Source: Stentor roeselii
Taxonomy: Eukaryota > Ciliophora > Heterotrichea > Heterotrichida > Stentoridae
Direction of reading: 5' to 3'
NCBI GenBank assembly: GCA_006503475.1
Contig: RSEH01000216.1
Location: 1 to 64,000 of the forward strand
Length of the DNA: 64,000 nucleotides
A program made the position numbers and the translations under genes. Position 1 is the first letter of the stretch; the number at the start of each line of letters is the position of its first letter. This document shows positions 19,820 through 28,693 of this stretch, one piece after another. The notes beneath the pieces were generated by a model. That model was not told where the DNA came from. It saw nothing but the letters and a program-made list of their open reading frames with translations, and ran no database searches.

Positions 19820-22800
19820 ATGGATCCTAAGACTTCAGGTATTCTACCATCAACCAAGTTAAAAGAGCGAAAACATGAGATAAAGACAGAAACTTCTTAC
19901 AATACCACTAAAAGTACCTTCGCAGATGCATTATCTGAAACTCGAAAACAGCGTAATATAGATCCAATAGACAATTTAACAAAGGATTTAAAAGAAAAAT
20001 ACAAAAACACCGACTACATCGACCTAACCGACGAGCCTGTCCGGAACATTGTCTATAATTTAAATGCAAAAGACCAGTTTAAACCATCTCTTTTCCTCCC
20101 AAAACAAATAACTTTCGACGAAATCTGGAAAAACGAGGAAAAACCTCTGAAACCACTTATTCCAAAAGAAGAACCAGTCAGACCACGTCAACTTCCTGAG
20201 TCCTTCAGCAGAAAACTCACGAAAAAAGAAAAAGAAGATGAAGCCTTGCTGAATTTAAAGAAATGGACGAAAAATACTCTAAAAGAAGACCTTCCCCAGA
20301 AGCGAAAACAAGAAGAAGAACTAAAAGAAATGATAAAAAAACAAGGAAAAAAATCAATAAAAGACCAAAACAAAGAATTTCTAGAAACTTTCAATCATTC
20401 TACTTTCAGTGTTAACGATTTCATCAAAAATCAGGAAAAAGAACGAATCGCTGCTCAAAAGAGAGAAAAAGAAAAGATTTCAGCTGAAGAACTCAATTTA
20501 AAGCAAAAGAAATACAGAGAAAACATGGAAAATGTAAAAGACTCTGCGCTTCAGTCAAGTTTAACTGAAGACCAGCTGCAAGAGCGTGAAAGACTTTTGC
20601 GGGCGAGTTTAAAAGACTCGATGTCTGAGTTTTTCAGTTTTATTTTAAGTCTTGACCTTTATAACTGCGCAAGAGCAGCGACAGATAAGATTCCGAATTG
20701 CTTTAGACATGGTGGCGAGTATATCAATTTTTTCATGCCAGCATTTTTTGAGGAAGTCCGGGCTGAGATTCTTTCTGCAGTTAATCAGAATAACATGTCG
20801 AATTTTTGGAATATTACCTTGGGGATTAACAGGTCTCAAAATGGAATCGACTATCTGGACTATGAAGACGCCAACCAAAACCGCAGATTTTCAGGAAACT
20901 TGCATACTGACGACTTGCTGATGATGATAAAAGAAGACGAAAAGCAAGAAGTCTCAAGGCTGCATCCGAGTTTCTCAAAATGGTCAAACCGTCCAAGTTA
21001 TTTTCTAGGTTTTGTAGAAAAAATCAAAAATAACAACCAAATCGTCTTTCGGGTGTTACCCGGAGTTGTTGATTATTTATTCGAAGGAGAAAATTTAAAC
21101 AGCAGAATAAAGGCCAAAGTCTTTATAATCGACTCATGCACTACTCTAATCAGAGAGTTCAAAATGATAAGACTTTCTGAATTTTTAGAACTCAGCAGAT
21201 ATCTTTACGAGCCTTCAAAACCACCTCTTTACGACCGTCTTGCAGAAACCAACAGAATTTCAAAAACCCTTTCAAAATTTTACAACCCTTCCCAAATCGA
21301 TGCAATTTTAACAGGTTTTAAAATGAGTCAAGGTATATTTTTGTTACAAGGTCCTCCAGGAACAGGTAAAACTCACACAATTCGAGGACTATTGTCAGTA
21401 CTTTTCATGAAAAACAACAGAAAAAACAGGATTTTAGTTTGTGCTCCGAGTAACTCAGCAATCGATGAAATTGCGAAAAGAGTGGCAGACGAGAAACTTT
21501 TTGATATAAACGGTTCAAGGATCGAAGACATAAAACTTGTGAGGATTGTGAGTCAAAATCATAACTTGTTCGACATCCGCGAGTCAAAAAAGCCTGAAAC
21601 GAAAGAAATGCCGGATTCAGTTAAAAAAATCAGTCTTGGAGTGCAAGTCTCAAACCTGCTGAACGAGTCTGACTCAGTCATTGAACTTGAAAATATCAAA
21701 AAGACAAAAGATGACTTAGATAAAGTTGATGAACTTCTTCAACATTACTTAAAAAACAATGAGGATCATTTGAAGATCAAAGAACTTCAAGAAAGAAAGT
21801 TTCAATTAACGAAAATATCTTTCAAGCAAAAAAGTTCAAATAAGAAAGCTTTGGACAAGTTGAAAGAAATAGAACAGTCTATTCTTAATAGTTCTAATGT
21901 GGTCTTTACTACGCTTAGTGGAGCTGCAAGTAAAGAATTGGATTTGCCGACATGTGAGTTTGACTTCGTGATTATTGATGAGGCCTGTCAGAGTGTTGAG
22001 TTGAGTTCGCTGATTCCTTTTCGGTATAAATCAAGAGTCGTCATTTTGGTAGGTGATCCCAGACAACTGCCTTCAACGACTTTCAGTCAGGATTCAGGGA
22101 AAAACAACTACTCACGGTCGTTGTTCGAACGACTCATGCAGGACGGCTGCAGGGTGAAAATGCTTGAAATTCAGTACCGCATGGTTCAAGAAATCAGCGA
22201 GTTTCCGTCTCACTACTTTTATCAAGGAAGACTTCAAACTCACGAAAACAACGACTTGAGTCTTGTGCCTTCCTGGATTTCTACTCCTGGGGTCATGATG
22301 ATGAATCTTTTAACTTCAAGGGAATCAAAGAAAAGCTCCGATACGAGTCTTTCAAATACTCCTGAATGTGAATTTATCGGAAAACTCTTCACTTTTCTTA
22401 AACCAGTTCATGGAAATCGACTTAACATTGGGATTATCACTCCTTATAAGAAACAAGTTAGAATAATCAAAGAGTATTTTCAGAAGTTTTATGGAGATCA
22501 CTGGAAAAATGATGTGGAAATCAACACTGTTGATGGATTTCAAGGAAGAGAAAAAGATGTCATTGTTTTCTCTGCTGTTCGAAGTGCTGAGTCTATCGGG
22601 TTCCTTGCAGATGTGAGAAGGGTCAATGTCGCTATCACTAGAGCCAAATTCGCCTTATGGGTCGTTGCTTCCAAGTCTTGCCTGGAGAGAAATGAATGTT
22701 GGAGCTCTTTTATCAACTACTGTTCCTCAAAAGGAAAACTATTCGACTGTAAGGACTTTAACGAGGTATCTGAGTACTTCGATCCAAAAAGTCAAAAAAA

Positions 22801-23119
22801 GTTAGAATCTTCTTCAAGACCTTTACTAGAAACTCCAAAAAACTCTTATCAGTCATTTCAACCCCCTCCACAAGTCCCTTCATCTGACCATTCAAAATCC
22901 AGTTTGCTTGCAACACCCGAGGCGGATTCAAAACTTGAATCAAATCTACCAACACAAGCTTCTCAGCCATCAAATCCTAAACCAATCCTCAAACCTTCGC
23001 ACCACCCTTCAAACTCCTCAAAAATCCAAAACAAATCTCAAATTTTTCAAAACCCTTCCGAAAAAAATTCCTCAAATGACGCTTCAAAGTTATTCCTTAA
23101 TATCATATCTCGTAAGTAA
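19820..23119 (+). CDS. Superfamily 1 RNA/DNA helicase, Sen1/senataxin type
   Basis: This 1099-residue protein has a charged N-terminal third (to about 280) followed by a UPF1-like helicase core. Walker A GPPGTGKT is at 511-518, the DEAC box (VIIDEACQSVEL) near 720, GDPRQLPST soon after, QYRM near 780, VDGFQGREKDVIVFSAVR near 905 and NVAITRAK near 940. DEAC with VDGFQGREKD places it in the UPF1/Sen1/IGHMBP2 group. The lack of a Cys/His-rich domain argues against UPF1. A Sen1-like role in transcription termination or R-loop removal is likely. The C-terminal 100 residues are Ser/Pro-rich, and the last 73 nt overlap the WDR54-like gene on the other strand. The 5' flank (19543-19819) is plain AT-rich DNA. 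Confidence 0.88.
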   Translation: MDPKTSGILPSTKLKERKHEIKTETSYNTTKSTFADALSETRKQRNIDPIDNLTKDLKEKYKNTDYIDLTDEPVRNIVYNLNAKDQFKPSLFLPKQITFDEIWKNEEKPLKPLIPKEEPVRPRQLPESFSRKLTKKEKEDEALLNLKKWTKNTLKEDLPQKRKQEEELKEMIKKQGKKSIKDQNKEFLETFNHSTFSVNDFIKNQEKERIAAQKREKEKISAEELNLKQKKYRENMENVKDSALQSSLTEDQLQERERLLRASLKDSMSEFFSFILSLDLYNCARAATDKIPNCFRHGGEYINFFMPAFFEEVRAEILSAVNQNNMSNFWNITLGINRSQNGIDYLDYEDANQNRRFSGNLHTDDLLMMIKEDEKQEVSRLHPSFSKWSNRPSYFLGFVEKIKNNNQIVFRVLPGVVDYLFEGENLNSRIKAKVFIIDSCTTLIREFKMIRLSEFLELSRYLYEPSKPPLYDRLAETNRISKTLSKFYNPSQIDAILTGFKMSQGIFLLQGPPGTGKTHTIRGLLSVLFMKNNRKNRILVCAPSNSAIDEIAKRVADEKLFDINGSRIEDIKLVRIVSQNHNLFDIRESKKPETKEMPDSVKKISLGVQVSNLLNESDSVIELENIKKTKDDLDKVDELLQHYLKNNEDHLKIKELQERKFQLTKISFKQKSSNKKALDKLKEIEQSILNSSNVVFTTLSGAASKELDLPTCEFDFVIIDEACQSVELSSLIPFRYKSRVVILVGDPRQLPSTTFSQDSGKNNYSRSLFERLMQDGCRVKMLEIQYRMVQEISEFPSHYFYQGRLQTHENNDLSLVPSWISTPGVMMMNLLTSRESKKSSDTSLSNTPECEFIGKLFTFLKPVHGNRLNIGIITPYKKQVRIIKEYFQKFYGDHWKNDVEINTVDGFQGREKDVIVFSAVRSAESIGFLADVRRVNVAITRAKFALWVVASKSCLERNECWSSFINYCSSKGKLFDCKDFNEVSEYFDPKSQKKLESSSRPLLETPKNSYQSFQPPPQVPSSDHSKSSLLATPEADSKLESNLPTQASQPSNPKPILKPSHHPSNSSKIQNKSQIFQNPSEKNSSNDASKLFLNIISRK

Positions 23120-24042
23120 ACTAAAGACTCTATAATTAATTTAGTTTTGTCATACCCGGCGATTAACACCCTGTCACCATCAAAGCAGATGCCAGTGAGC
23201 AAGGTGTTAGAAATTTCTTTAGAACAGACCAACTCAACTTTCCGGTTTCTGACAGCCCAGGCAGTGAAGGAGCAGTCTTCAGAGCAAGTCACGAAGATAG
23301 GTCGTGTAAGGTGCTTTGAAATTCCAGTGATCCACCTGCTATGTGCCCAGACAACAGCAAGTAAACTTTCATCTTTCATGTTAAAAACTCTTATTTCTCC
23401 ATTTCCAAAAGTGACACATCCGTACTTTTTAACAACCACTGAAGCAGTCGCTGAAACTTTCGGCCCTTCAACAATAGAAACTTGTCCATTTTGAGTTAAA
23501 TCAAAGAAACTGCCCTGGCCGTTCTCATGAAAAGCGAGTACTTTTGTGTTATAAGAGCAGAGACAAGATACTGGTTCTTGAATTCTGCTGAAGTACGTCG
23601 AACGCACTGTGAAGAGATAGTCAGAACTTGGGGAAATCAGAGAAATGCAGCCTTTTGAACTGCCAATCGCGATGCTTTGCATTGATTCCACTGCGCAGCT
23701 TCCAATGAAAAAAGTTTCAGAGTCCGCTGAGGTGATGTCGTCTTTACTCACGTGGCCTAACATTCGGCTCCCTTCAGCGTTCCAGACTTGAAGTGCTTGG
23801 GAAAAGCCGAGAATCAGGTAATAATGGGTGTTTAACTCGATGTAGTTTATGGATAATACTTCTTCTTCACTTTTGTATTTTACTGTCGATGTTGTTAGAC
23901 TTTTTGATGAGATTGAATCGGTTGATATTAAAATGATTTGAGGATTCGGCTTCACGTTACTCACGTATGCTAGCGTATGGACTGATGTTACCAGGTTGTT
24001 GTGCAGGAGAGATGGAGAGACTTGAAGTGATAGGACTTCCAT
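23047..24042 (-). CDS. WDR54: WDR54-like WD-repeat protein
   Basis: This 331-residue single-propeller protein has weak WD repeats: LQVWNAEGSRMLGHV, GNGEIRVFNMKDESLLAVVWAHSRWITGIS, CSEDCSFTAWAVRNRKVELV. Length and the phrase order with a late VLIAGYDKTKL resemble WDR54, a poorly characterised animal and protist protein. Other short WD proteins remain possible. The last 25 codons (about 23047-23121) lie antisense to the 3' end of the helicase gene, and the tail LRDMILRNNFEASFEEFFSEGF may be lineage-specific. The PNKP gene is next upstream, 38 nt before the start. Confidence 0.65.
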   Translation of the reverse strand: MEVLSLQVSPSLLHNNLVTSVHTLAYVSNVKPNPQIILISTDSISSKSLTTSTVKYKSEEEVLSINYIELNTHYYLILGFSQALQVWNAEGSRMLGHVSKDDITSADSETFFIGSCAVESMQSIAIGSSKGCISLISPSSDYLFTVRSTYFSRIQEPVSCLCSYNTKVLAFHENGQGSFFDLTQNGQVSIVEGPKVSATASVVVKKYGCVTFGNGEIRVFNMKDESLLAVVWAHSRWITGISKHLTRPIFVTCSEDCSFTAWAVRNRKVELVCSKEISNTLLTGICFDGDRVLIAGYDKTKLIIESLVYLRDMILRNNFEASFEEFFSEGF

Positions 24043-24080
24043 GAATTTATGAAATGGTTTGAGGTTTGATGGGAATAGGG

Positions 24081-25301
24081 TTAAGAATAAACGTAACTGA
24101 AAAAGAGACGCTCGTCTGACTCGTTTTCGAATGGACCTCCTACTAACTCGATTTCATGTATTTCTGAGAATCCTTCTGATATCGCTGGACGCTCAAAGTC
24201 TTTGAAGAACTTGTGAATCGGCATCGAACCCACACGGCTGCTTAGATGGGATCTGTGGGTGTTTACTTGACGAAGGGTATCGAGGTGAAAAGCCATTTCT
24301 TTGTCAATCGCGAATACAAAACAACGCACAGGGACTTTAAACTCTTTCGCCACCTTGATATATTCTGCACGAACCACAGCTGTCGGGTTGGTGTTATCAA
24401 TGACACAGGATTTTCCTTCCTGTAGAGACTGTCTCATGACCTTCAAGCACCTATCCCTAGATTTCAGCGTATCATTATTAACACGGGTATAAGCTGATAG
24501 ATGATTTTTCCAAAAAGTAGACTTTCCAGACCCAGGAGACCCAACAAAAATAACAACTTCAATTCCACTGCAATCTAACGCCGAGTTATCACTTTCCCCT
24601 TTAAAAACCGATCCAGAGTTCTTAATATTCCTTGGATTAATTTCAGGTTCTGGCAGTTCATCCTTTTCCCCTAAAAAAAACTTTTCAGGTGTTTCAAAAG
24701 TGATTCCGATGTTCAAAGCGAATTTCAAGTCAGTATCATTAAAGTCTTTCTTCCTCTTTCCAGTCGCAGGTCTTCCAGCTGCGTCTCCGACGTACTTGGA
24801 AACTGAGAAGTCAATAGTAAGCCCCTCATTTAAATTCTTCACAAAAAAGTCCCACATTGTCGTGCAGGGCTTTCGGTAATGGTCGTCTGAGCAGCTGACC
24901 ATTGCAAGGGCTTTGATTCCAAGTTCTGATAAAATTTTCTCGATTTTTCTTTGCATTCCTTTTTTGTCTTGCTTTCCTTGCTTTATGCCTTTTTGATTTG
25001 TGAAGATTACGATTCGGTAACCTTCGCTTTCGAAGGATTGAAGGGTGCTTGCGATGTTTGGGTATAGGATTTTCCAGTCATCGTCGTTTATGGGAAAGGT
25101 TTTACCTGATTTTGTGAGGATTAGAGTGCTGTCCATGTCAAACCCAAGAACTTTAGTCGAAGGCTCAGAAGAGAAATTGCAGTACATCAAACCTCCTTGC
25201 TCATGCCAGTTTGAAGATGATGGCTGGATTTTATCTTGATTTCGCTTTGAGGGCAGTTCTAAAGGGTTCACTGATGATTTCTGGTTAGATCTTCTTTTCA
25301 T
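24081..25301 (-). CDS. PNKP: Bifunctional polynucleotide kinase 3'-phosphatase
   Basis: This 406-residue enzyme repairs DNA break termini by removing 3'-phosphate and adding 5'-phosphate. The HAD phosphatase domain has nucleophile Asp55 and Asp57 in GFDMDSTL, then VIFTNQKGI and a late KYVGDAAGRP. The kinase domain begins near 245 with P-loop GSPGSGKST at 254-262, then RVNNDTLKSRDRC and CVIDNTNPTAVVRAEY, all typical of PNKP. The N-terminal FHA domain of animal PNKP is absent, as in fission yeast. TATAA abuts the ATG. It lies in the same strand run as the WDR54-like gene. Confidence 0.93.
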   Translation of the reverse strand: MKRRSNQKSSVNPLELPSKRNQDKIQPSSSNWHEQGGLMYCNFSSEPSTKVLGFDMDSTLILTKSGKTFPINDDDWKILYPNIASTLQSFESEGYRIVIFTNQKGIKQGKQDKKGMQRKIEKILSELGIKALAMVSCSDDHYRKPCTTMWDFFVKNLNEGLTIDFSVSKYVGDAAGRPATGKRKKDFNDTDLKFALNIGITFETPEKFFLGEKDELPEPEINPRNIKNSGSVFKGESDNSALDCSGIEVVIFVGSPGSGKSTFWKNHLSAYTRVNNDTLKSRDRCLKVMRQSLQEGKSCVIDNTNPTAVVRAEYIKVAKEFKVPVRCFVFAIDKEMAFHLDTLRQVNTHRSHLSSRVGSMPIHKFFKDFERPAISEGFSEIHEIELVGGPFENESDERLFFSYVYS

Positions 25302-25708
25302 TTATAAGTGTTGTAAATGGAAATATCAAAGTGATGATAGAAAGATTTGAACATGATTTACTTTAAATACTAAAGAATTTTAAAGCTGCTTGAATGGAAT
25401 ATGATAAAATTCTGAGGATTTTATAGAATGTTTCTGTGAATTTATTATTTAAATCAAGGGTGTTTGTAATTCTGAGGTGTAAAAGTCTTTGAATACTGAG
25501 CAAGCAGGCTTTAAACTTAGCAGATAAACTATTTGAATGAATTTTTGTATTAAATGATATCTTATTTTCATCTAGTACAAAATTTCAAATGATTCTCCCA
25601 ACTTGATTACTTATATAAATGATTCTCTGCCGACTTGAGAATTGATTAACTTTTTACAAATGAATGCAAAAATTCTAAAATAATCTACCTAAGAATTTTA
25701 TGAACTAA
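25302..25708. other. AT-rich intergenic region, 407 bp
   Basis: It separates the PNKP start from the 3' end of the Cys-rich gene. The short sequence AAATGATTCTC occurs twice about 30 nt apart (near 25587 and 25617). No ORF, RNA gene or known motif is seen. Confidence 0.5.
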
Positions 25709-27085
25709 CTATTTATAGACGTTAAATCCCAATCCATCAAAATAAGGAATCCAATGAGGCCAATATTCATATGTCTTATAGTGATACTTTCCAAAACATT
25801 TAAATCTTTCAATTCCTTTATCAAGATATTCTGCAAGTTTATTCATGATCAAATGACAAGGAATAGAAATCTTATTTCCACAACTTTCAATCGGACACTC
25901 AAAAAAGAACTCAAAATAAGCAACTTGATTTTCATACTGATAAAGTTCAAAAAAGTTGTTAATCTGTTGTATTCCAGTATAAACAATGCACTCAATACAA
26001 AAGTTATGATTGCATAAAAATCCCCTAGTTTCATCTTCTTTACCACAATGACTACACAAACTAGTCAATTTTAGAGTAGAATTCACATGATTTTTTTCAT
26101 TAAAATTTCTAGGAGATGCTGATTGAAAGTCGATTTTTGGTAGTTTTTTCTGAAGTTTTATTCTTTTTTTCAATTCAGGTACCTTATCTTTGCCAATTTC
26201 GCCAAATATTTGAAGTCTAATTTTATTTGGAGAGGTTGATTTGCCTACTCTAAATTTCTCTGTTCTCGTAATTTGTTTATTAGAAGGTGTATAATCCCTG
26301 TTCTGTGGAATTTTAGCTACATCTTTTTTCTGACTCCCCAAATTTCCTCTTGAAATGGGTCTGGGAAGTGCTGGGTGTTGAAAAACTTTGACAGCGCCTT
26401 GATTCCGATGAGGGCTACTTTTATAGTCATCCTGAAAAATGTTCTTTAAAACAATTTTTGGAGAATTTATTTGGAACAATGATGGACTTATTTCATTTAT
26501 CGGAGGGTTTCTCAGATAATCTCGTCGGCCATCGTCTCCAATCTCTTTATTTTCATTATAATTTAAATAGTTTCCCATTGGATCGATGTTAACTTTTAAG
26601 TCTGGAGACTTAGATACAATTTTTTGTGGATAATTCTTGAAATATGAAGAACATTCGCTACAACTTTCAATGATTTTGTAGCTTTTTTTATCTGATAAGA
26701 GGAAAAAGTCAAAGCATAAATTGCAGTATTCATGTACTTTGCAAAATCTTTTCACATTTGGAGGTCTCTTGCATGTTGTGCATTTTAATACTCTTGAATC
26801 TATTTCTTTTGATATTGAATCAAAGTAAAGGGAGCAGTAGTCGCAAAATCGAGGTGATTGACTTGAAATATGCAGGTTTATGCAAGATGTGCAGAATAGG
26901 TGGGTTTTGCAATTTGGAGTGTATAGGGTGCCTGCCTGGATTCTGCAAATGGTGCATTGTTTTAAATGTTGAAGAGAAGATTTAGGAGAATTTACTGTTG
27001 ATCTTCTTTTGGTTTCTTTTTCGTTTTCTTCTCTTTGATGATTATAAATTTTGGTTTTCACCCTAGAATTCTGGCGATGTTTCAT
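25709..27085 (-). CDS. Cys/His-rich RING-like zinc-binding protein, family member 1
   Basis: This 458-residue protein has an N-terminal Cys-rich block (about 42-155) with repeated CxxC pairs and CxxH-type spacing (CTICRIQAGTLYTPNCKTHLFCTSC, KCTTCKRPPNVKRFCKVHEYCNLCFDFF). A basic, Ser/Pro-rich low-complexity middle follows (160-340). A C-terminal RING-like region has SLCSHCGKEDETRGFLCNHNFCIEC then FFECPIESCGNK. Such spacing binds zinc and may support ubiquitin-ligase activity, but no canonical RING is complete by eye. A related design is encoded at 33629-35068. Codon choice is AT-rich compared with genes to the left. Confidence 0.7.
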   Translation of the reverse strand: MKHRQNSRVKTKIYNHQREENEKETKRRSTVNSPKSSLQHLKQCTICRIQAGTLYTPNCKTHLFCTSCINLHISSQSPRFCDYCSLYFDSISKEIDSRVLKCTTCKRPPNVKRFCKVHEYCNLCFDFFLLSDKKSYKIIESCSECSSYFKNYPQKIVSKSPDLKVNIDPMGNYLNYNENKEIGDDGRRDYLRNPPINEISPSLFQINSPKIVLKNIFQDDYKSSPHRNQGAVKVFQHPALPRPISRGNLGSQKKDVAKIPQNRDYTPSNKQITRTEKFRVGKSTSPNKIRLQIFGEIGKDKVPELKKRIKLQKKLPKIDFQSASPRNFNEKNHVNSTLKLTSLCSHCGKEDETRGFLCNHNFCIECIVYTGIQQINNFFELYQYENQVAYFEFFFECPIESCGNKISIPCHLIMNKLAEYLDKGIERFKCFGKYHYKTYEYWPHWIPYFDGLGFNVYK

Positions 27086-27759
27086 TTAAAGTATTAATAA
27101 CCCTTGATTAATCTTAGAGGAACTACAGTTATTAGAATTAAAGTTTAATTTTTGGTTCGTTTTTTTGATTGATTTTAAGATAAAATTATTTGAATAGGTA
27201 AAACGATATAAGCTTTAGTTTTTATGAGCACTTTTTAAGCTTAATCTCAAATAGTTTTTATGATTATTGAAAAATTTGAGTTTAGTCTGAGATTTTATAA
27301 GGTGTTGAAGGACTTTAGAATATAAGCCTATCCTTTAATATAAGTGCATAATTCTTTTATATTTCATAAGAATTATCAAATAATCTTTAGTAATGATACT
27401 ACTATTTTGGAATATCATAGAATTATCCTTACTGAAAATTTGTAGTAATTAGTAGAGGAAAACGATTTGAAGCCCTTCATCTGAAGGTATAGATATTCGG
27501 AGATATCAATCAAAGGTAATAATAAAGTTCACGAAGAGTTTTAATTTCTAAAGTGGTATATTCCTATGATTAACTTATAAACAATTCAGTAGAGTTTCTT
27601 CCAATATTAAAATATTTTTTCATTTAGTGAATTATTTGTGAAAAATTACTAATTCTTTTCAGCCTATCAGTATTTCATCATTTTAAACGAATTTTTAAAA
27701 ATATTTGGGTCTTATCTTTGATTTCTCTTGCTATAAAATATCCAAACTAAGCAGAAATA
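27086..27759. other. AT-rich intergenic DNA
   Basis: There are many stops on both strands and no ORF worth naming. It is the 5' flank of the Cys-rich gene on one side and the flank of the degenerate gene copy on the other. Weak similarity to the secreted-protein signal sequence may extend leftward to about 27705. Confidence 0.45.
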
Positions 27760-28166
27760 ATGAGTTTTCAGTGATAATACTGTTTGGGTTGTCGTGCCTA
27801 CTTAGCCTTTAGTATTAATTCACCTCTAAAGGTTGGAGTAACGACTCTCTGATAATAAACAGGAGGAATGCATATATGGGAAACTACTAGTGTAAATTCG
27901 TCTCATAATAGAAAGAATTTAAAATTTACCAAAAGTTTTGAAGTTCCCAAAGTAGTAATGACTGCTATCATTTATTCGATATTGAGGATAATGGATATTT
28001 TTATTTAAATGATTAATTTACAAACTGCTATGCCACAGATTGTATCTGTAATTGCTTCAAAACTTGAAGTGTTTATGATAATGTGATAAAAGGTTTCAAT
28101 CGATTAAAAGTTGTTGTAGTGAATATTAAAGAATAGGGTCTGTTTAGCTTTTCATTAGAGATCATC
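27760..28166 (+). pseudogene. Degenerate copy of the secreted-protein gene at 30987-31529
   Basis: Base-level similarity to the intact gene 3 kb to the right runs through most of its length. The copy reads DNTVWVVVP against DTSIWVVGP, IWETTSVNSSH against IWETPTHNSNQ, KSFEVPK against KTFEVPQ, and GYFYLNDxFTNC against CYFYLNNQYTNC, ending near FSFSLEI against ISFRLEI. Insertions and deletions put these pieces in at least three frames and stops interrupt them. One TAA sits where the intact gene has a Gln codon (CAA). It is a host-gene duplicate that has lost function. Confidence 0.8.
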
Positions 28167-28422
28167 ATATAGGTTAGGTTATTTTTGTAATTAGCTTAAG
28201 ATAAACTTAAGATTCTTGAATTTATGGGAACTGAATTACCATTGAACTAAAATATTTCTAATCAGATCGTCATCAGATAAAATTTAATCAAAATTAGTTC
28301 CGATCAGTTTGATAATAAGTTTTTGAATCTTCTTTCAAAAAACTAAAACCTATATGCTAAAACTATATATTCATTTATACAACAGATAGAGAACTAAAAT
28401 CTAAGAATTCTAAATAAAAAGA

Positions 28423-28668
28423 ATGTTATATGATGAGTTTTTTATATATTTAATAATAAATATGAGATTTCTGACGTCAGAAACTAAATGTTTTAGTTGC
28501 ATCTGCCAGATTAAATTTTTGTCTATTTCGGAAATCAGAAGCCACATTAAATCACCTAATATTCACAAAATAACAAAATTAAAAACCTGCAAACCGAATT
28601 TAATCGAAGAAAAGAAGGTTCAAAAAAGACTCAAATGCATAAAGTTATCAAAGCCCTATTTTTACTAA
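28423..28668 (+). CDS. Small protein with one possible zinc finger
   Basis: This is an 81-codon ORF, and translation could also begin at Met14 (MRFLTSETKC). It contains CFSC, then a helical stretch ending SHIKSPNIHK, with spacing that could form a C2H2-like finger (Cys-x2-Cys-x14-His-x6-His). The C-terminus is basic. It ends 25 nt before the WD40 gene on the same strand. No intron joins them. Its shortness and AT-rich surroundings leave doubt that it is expressed. Confidence 0.35.
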   Translation: MLYDEFFIYLIINMRFLTSETKCFSCICQIKFLSISEIRSHIKSPNIHKITKLKTCKPNLIEEKKVQKRLKCIKLSKPYFY

Positions 28669-28693
28669 AATTATACAATTAATCAAAAGCTTA

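Noticed and set aside
23101-23494. GTAAGTAAACTAAAG at the helicase stop as a 15-nt intron extending the protein
   Set aside because: It lacks the T9-A10 pattern and would carry the frame about 125 codons antisense through the WDR54-like gene. The helicase is complete without it.
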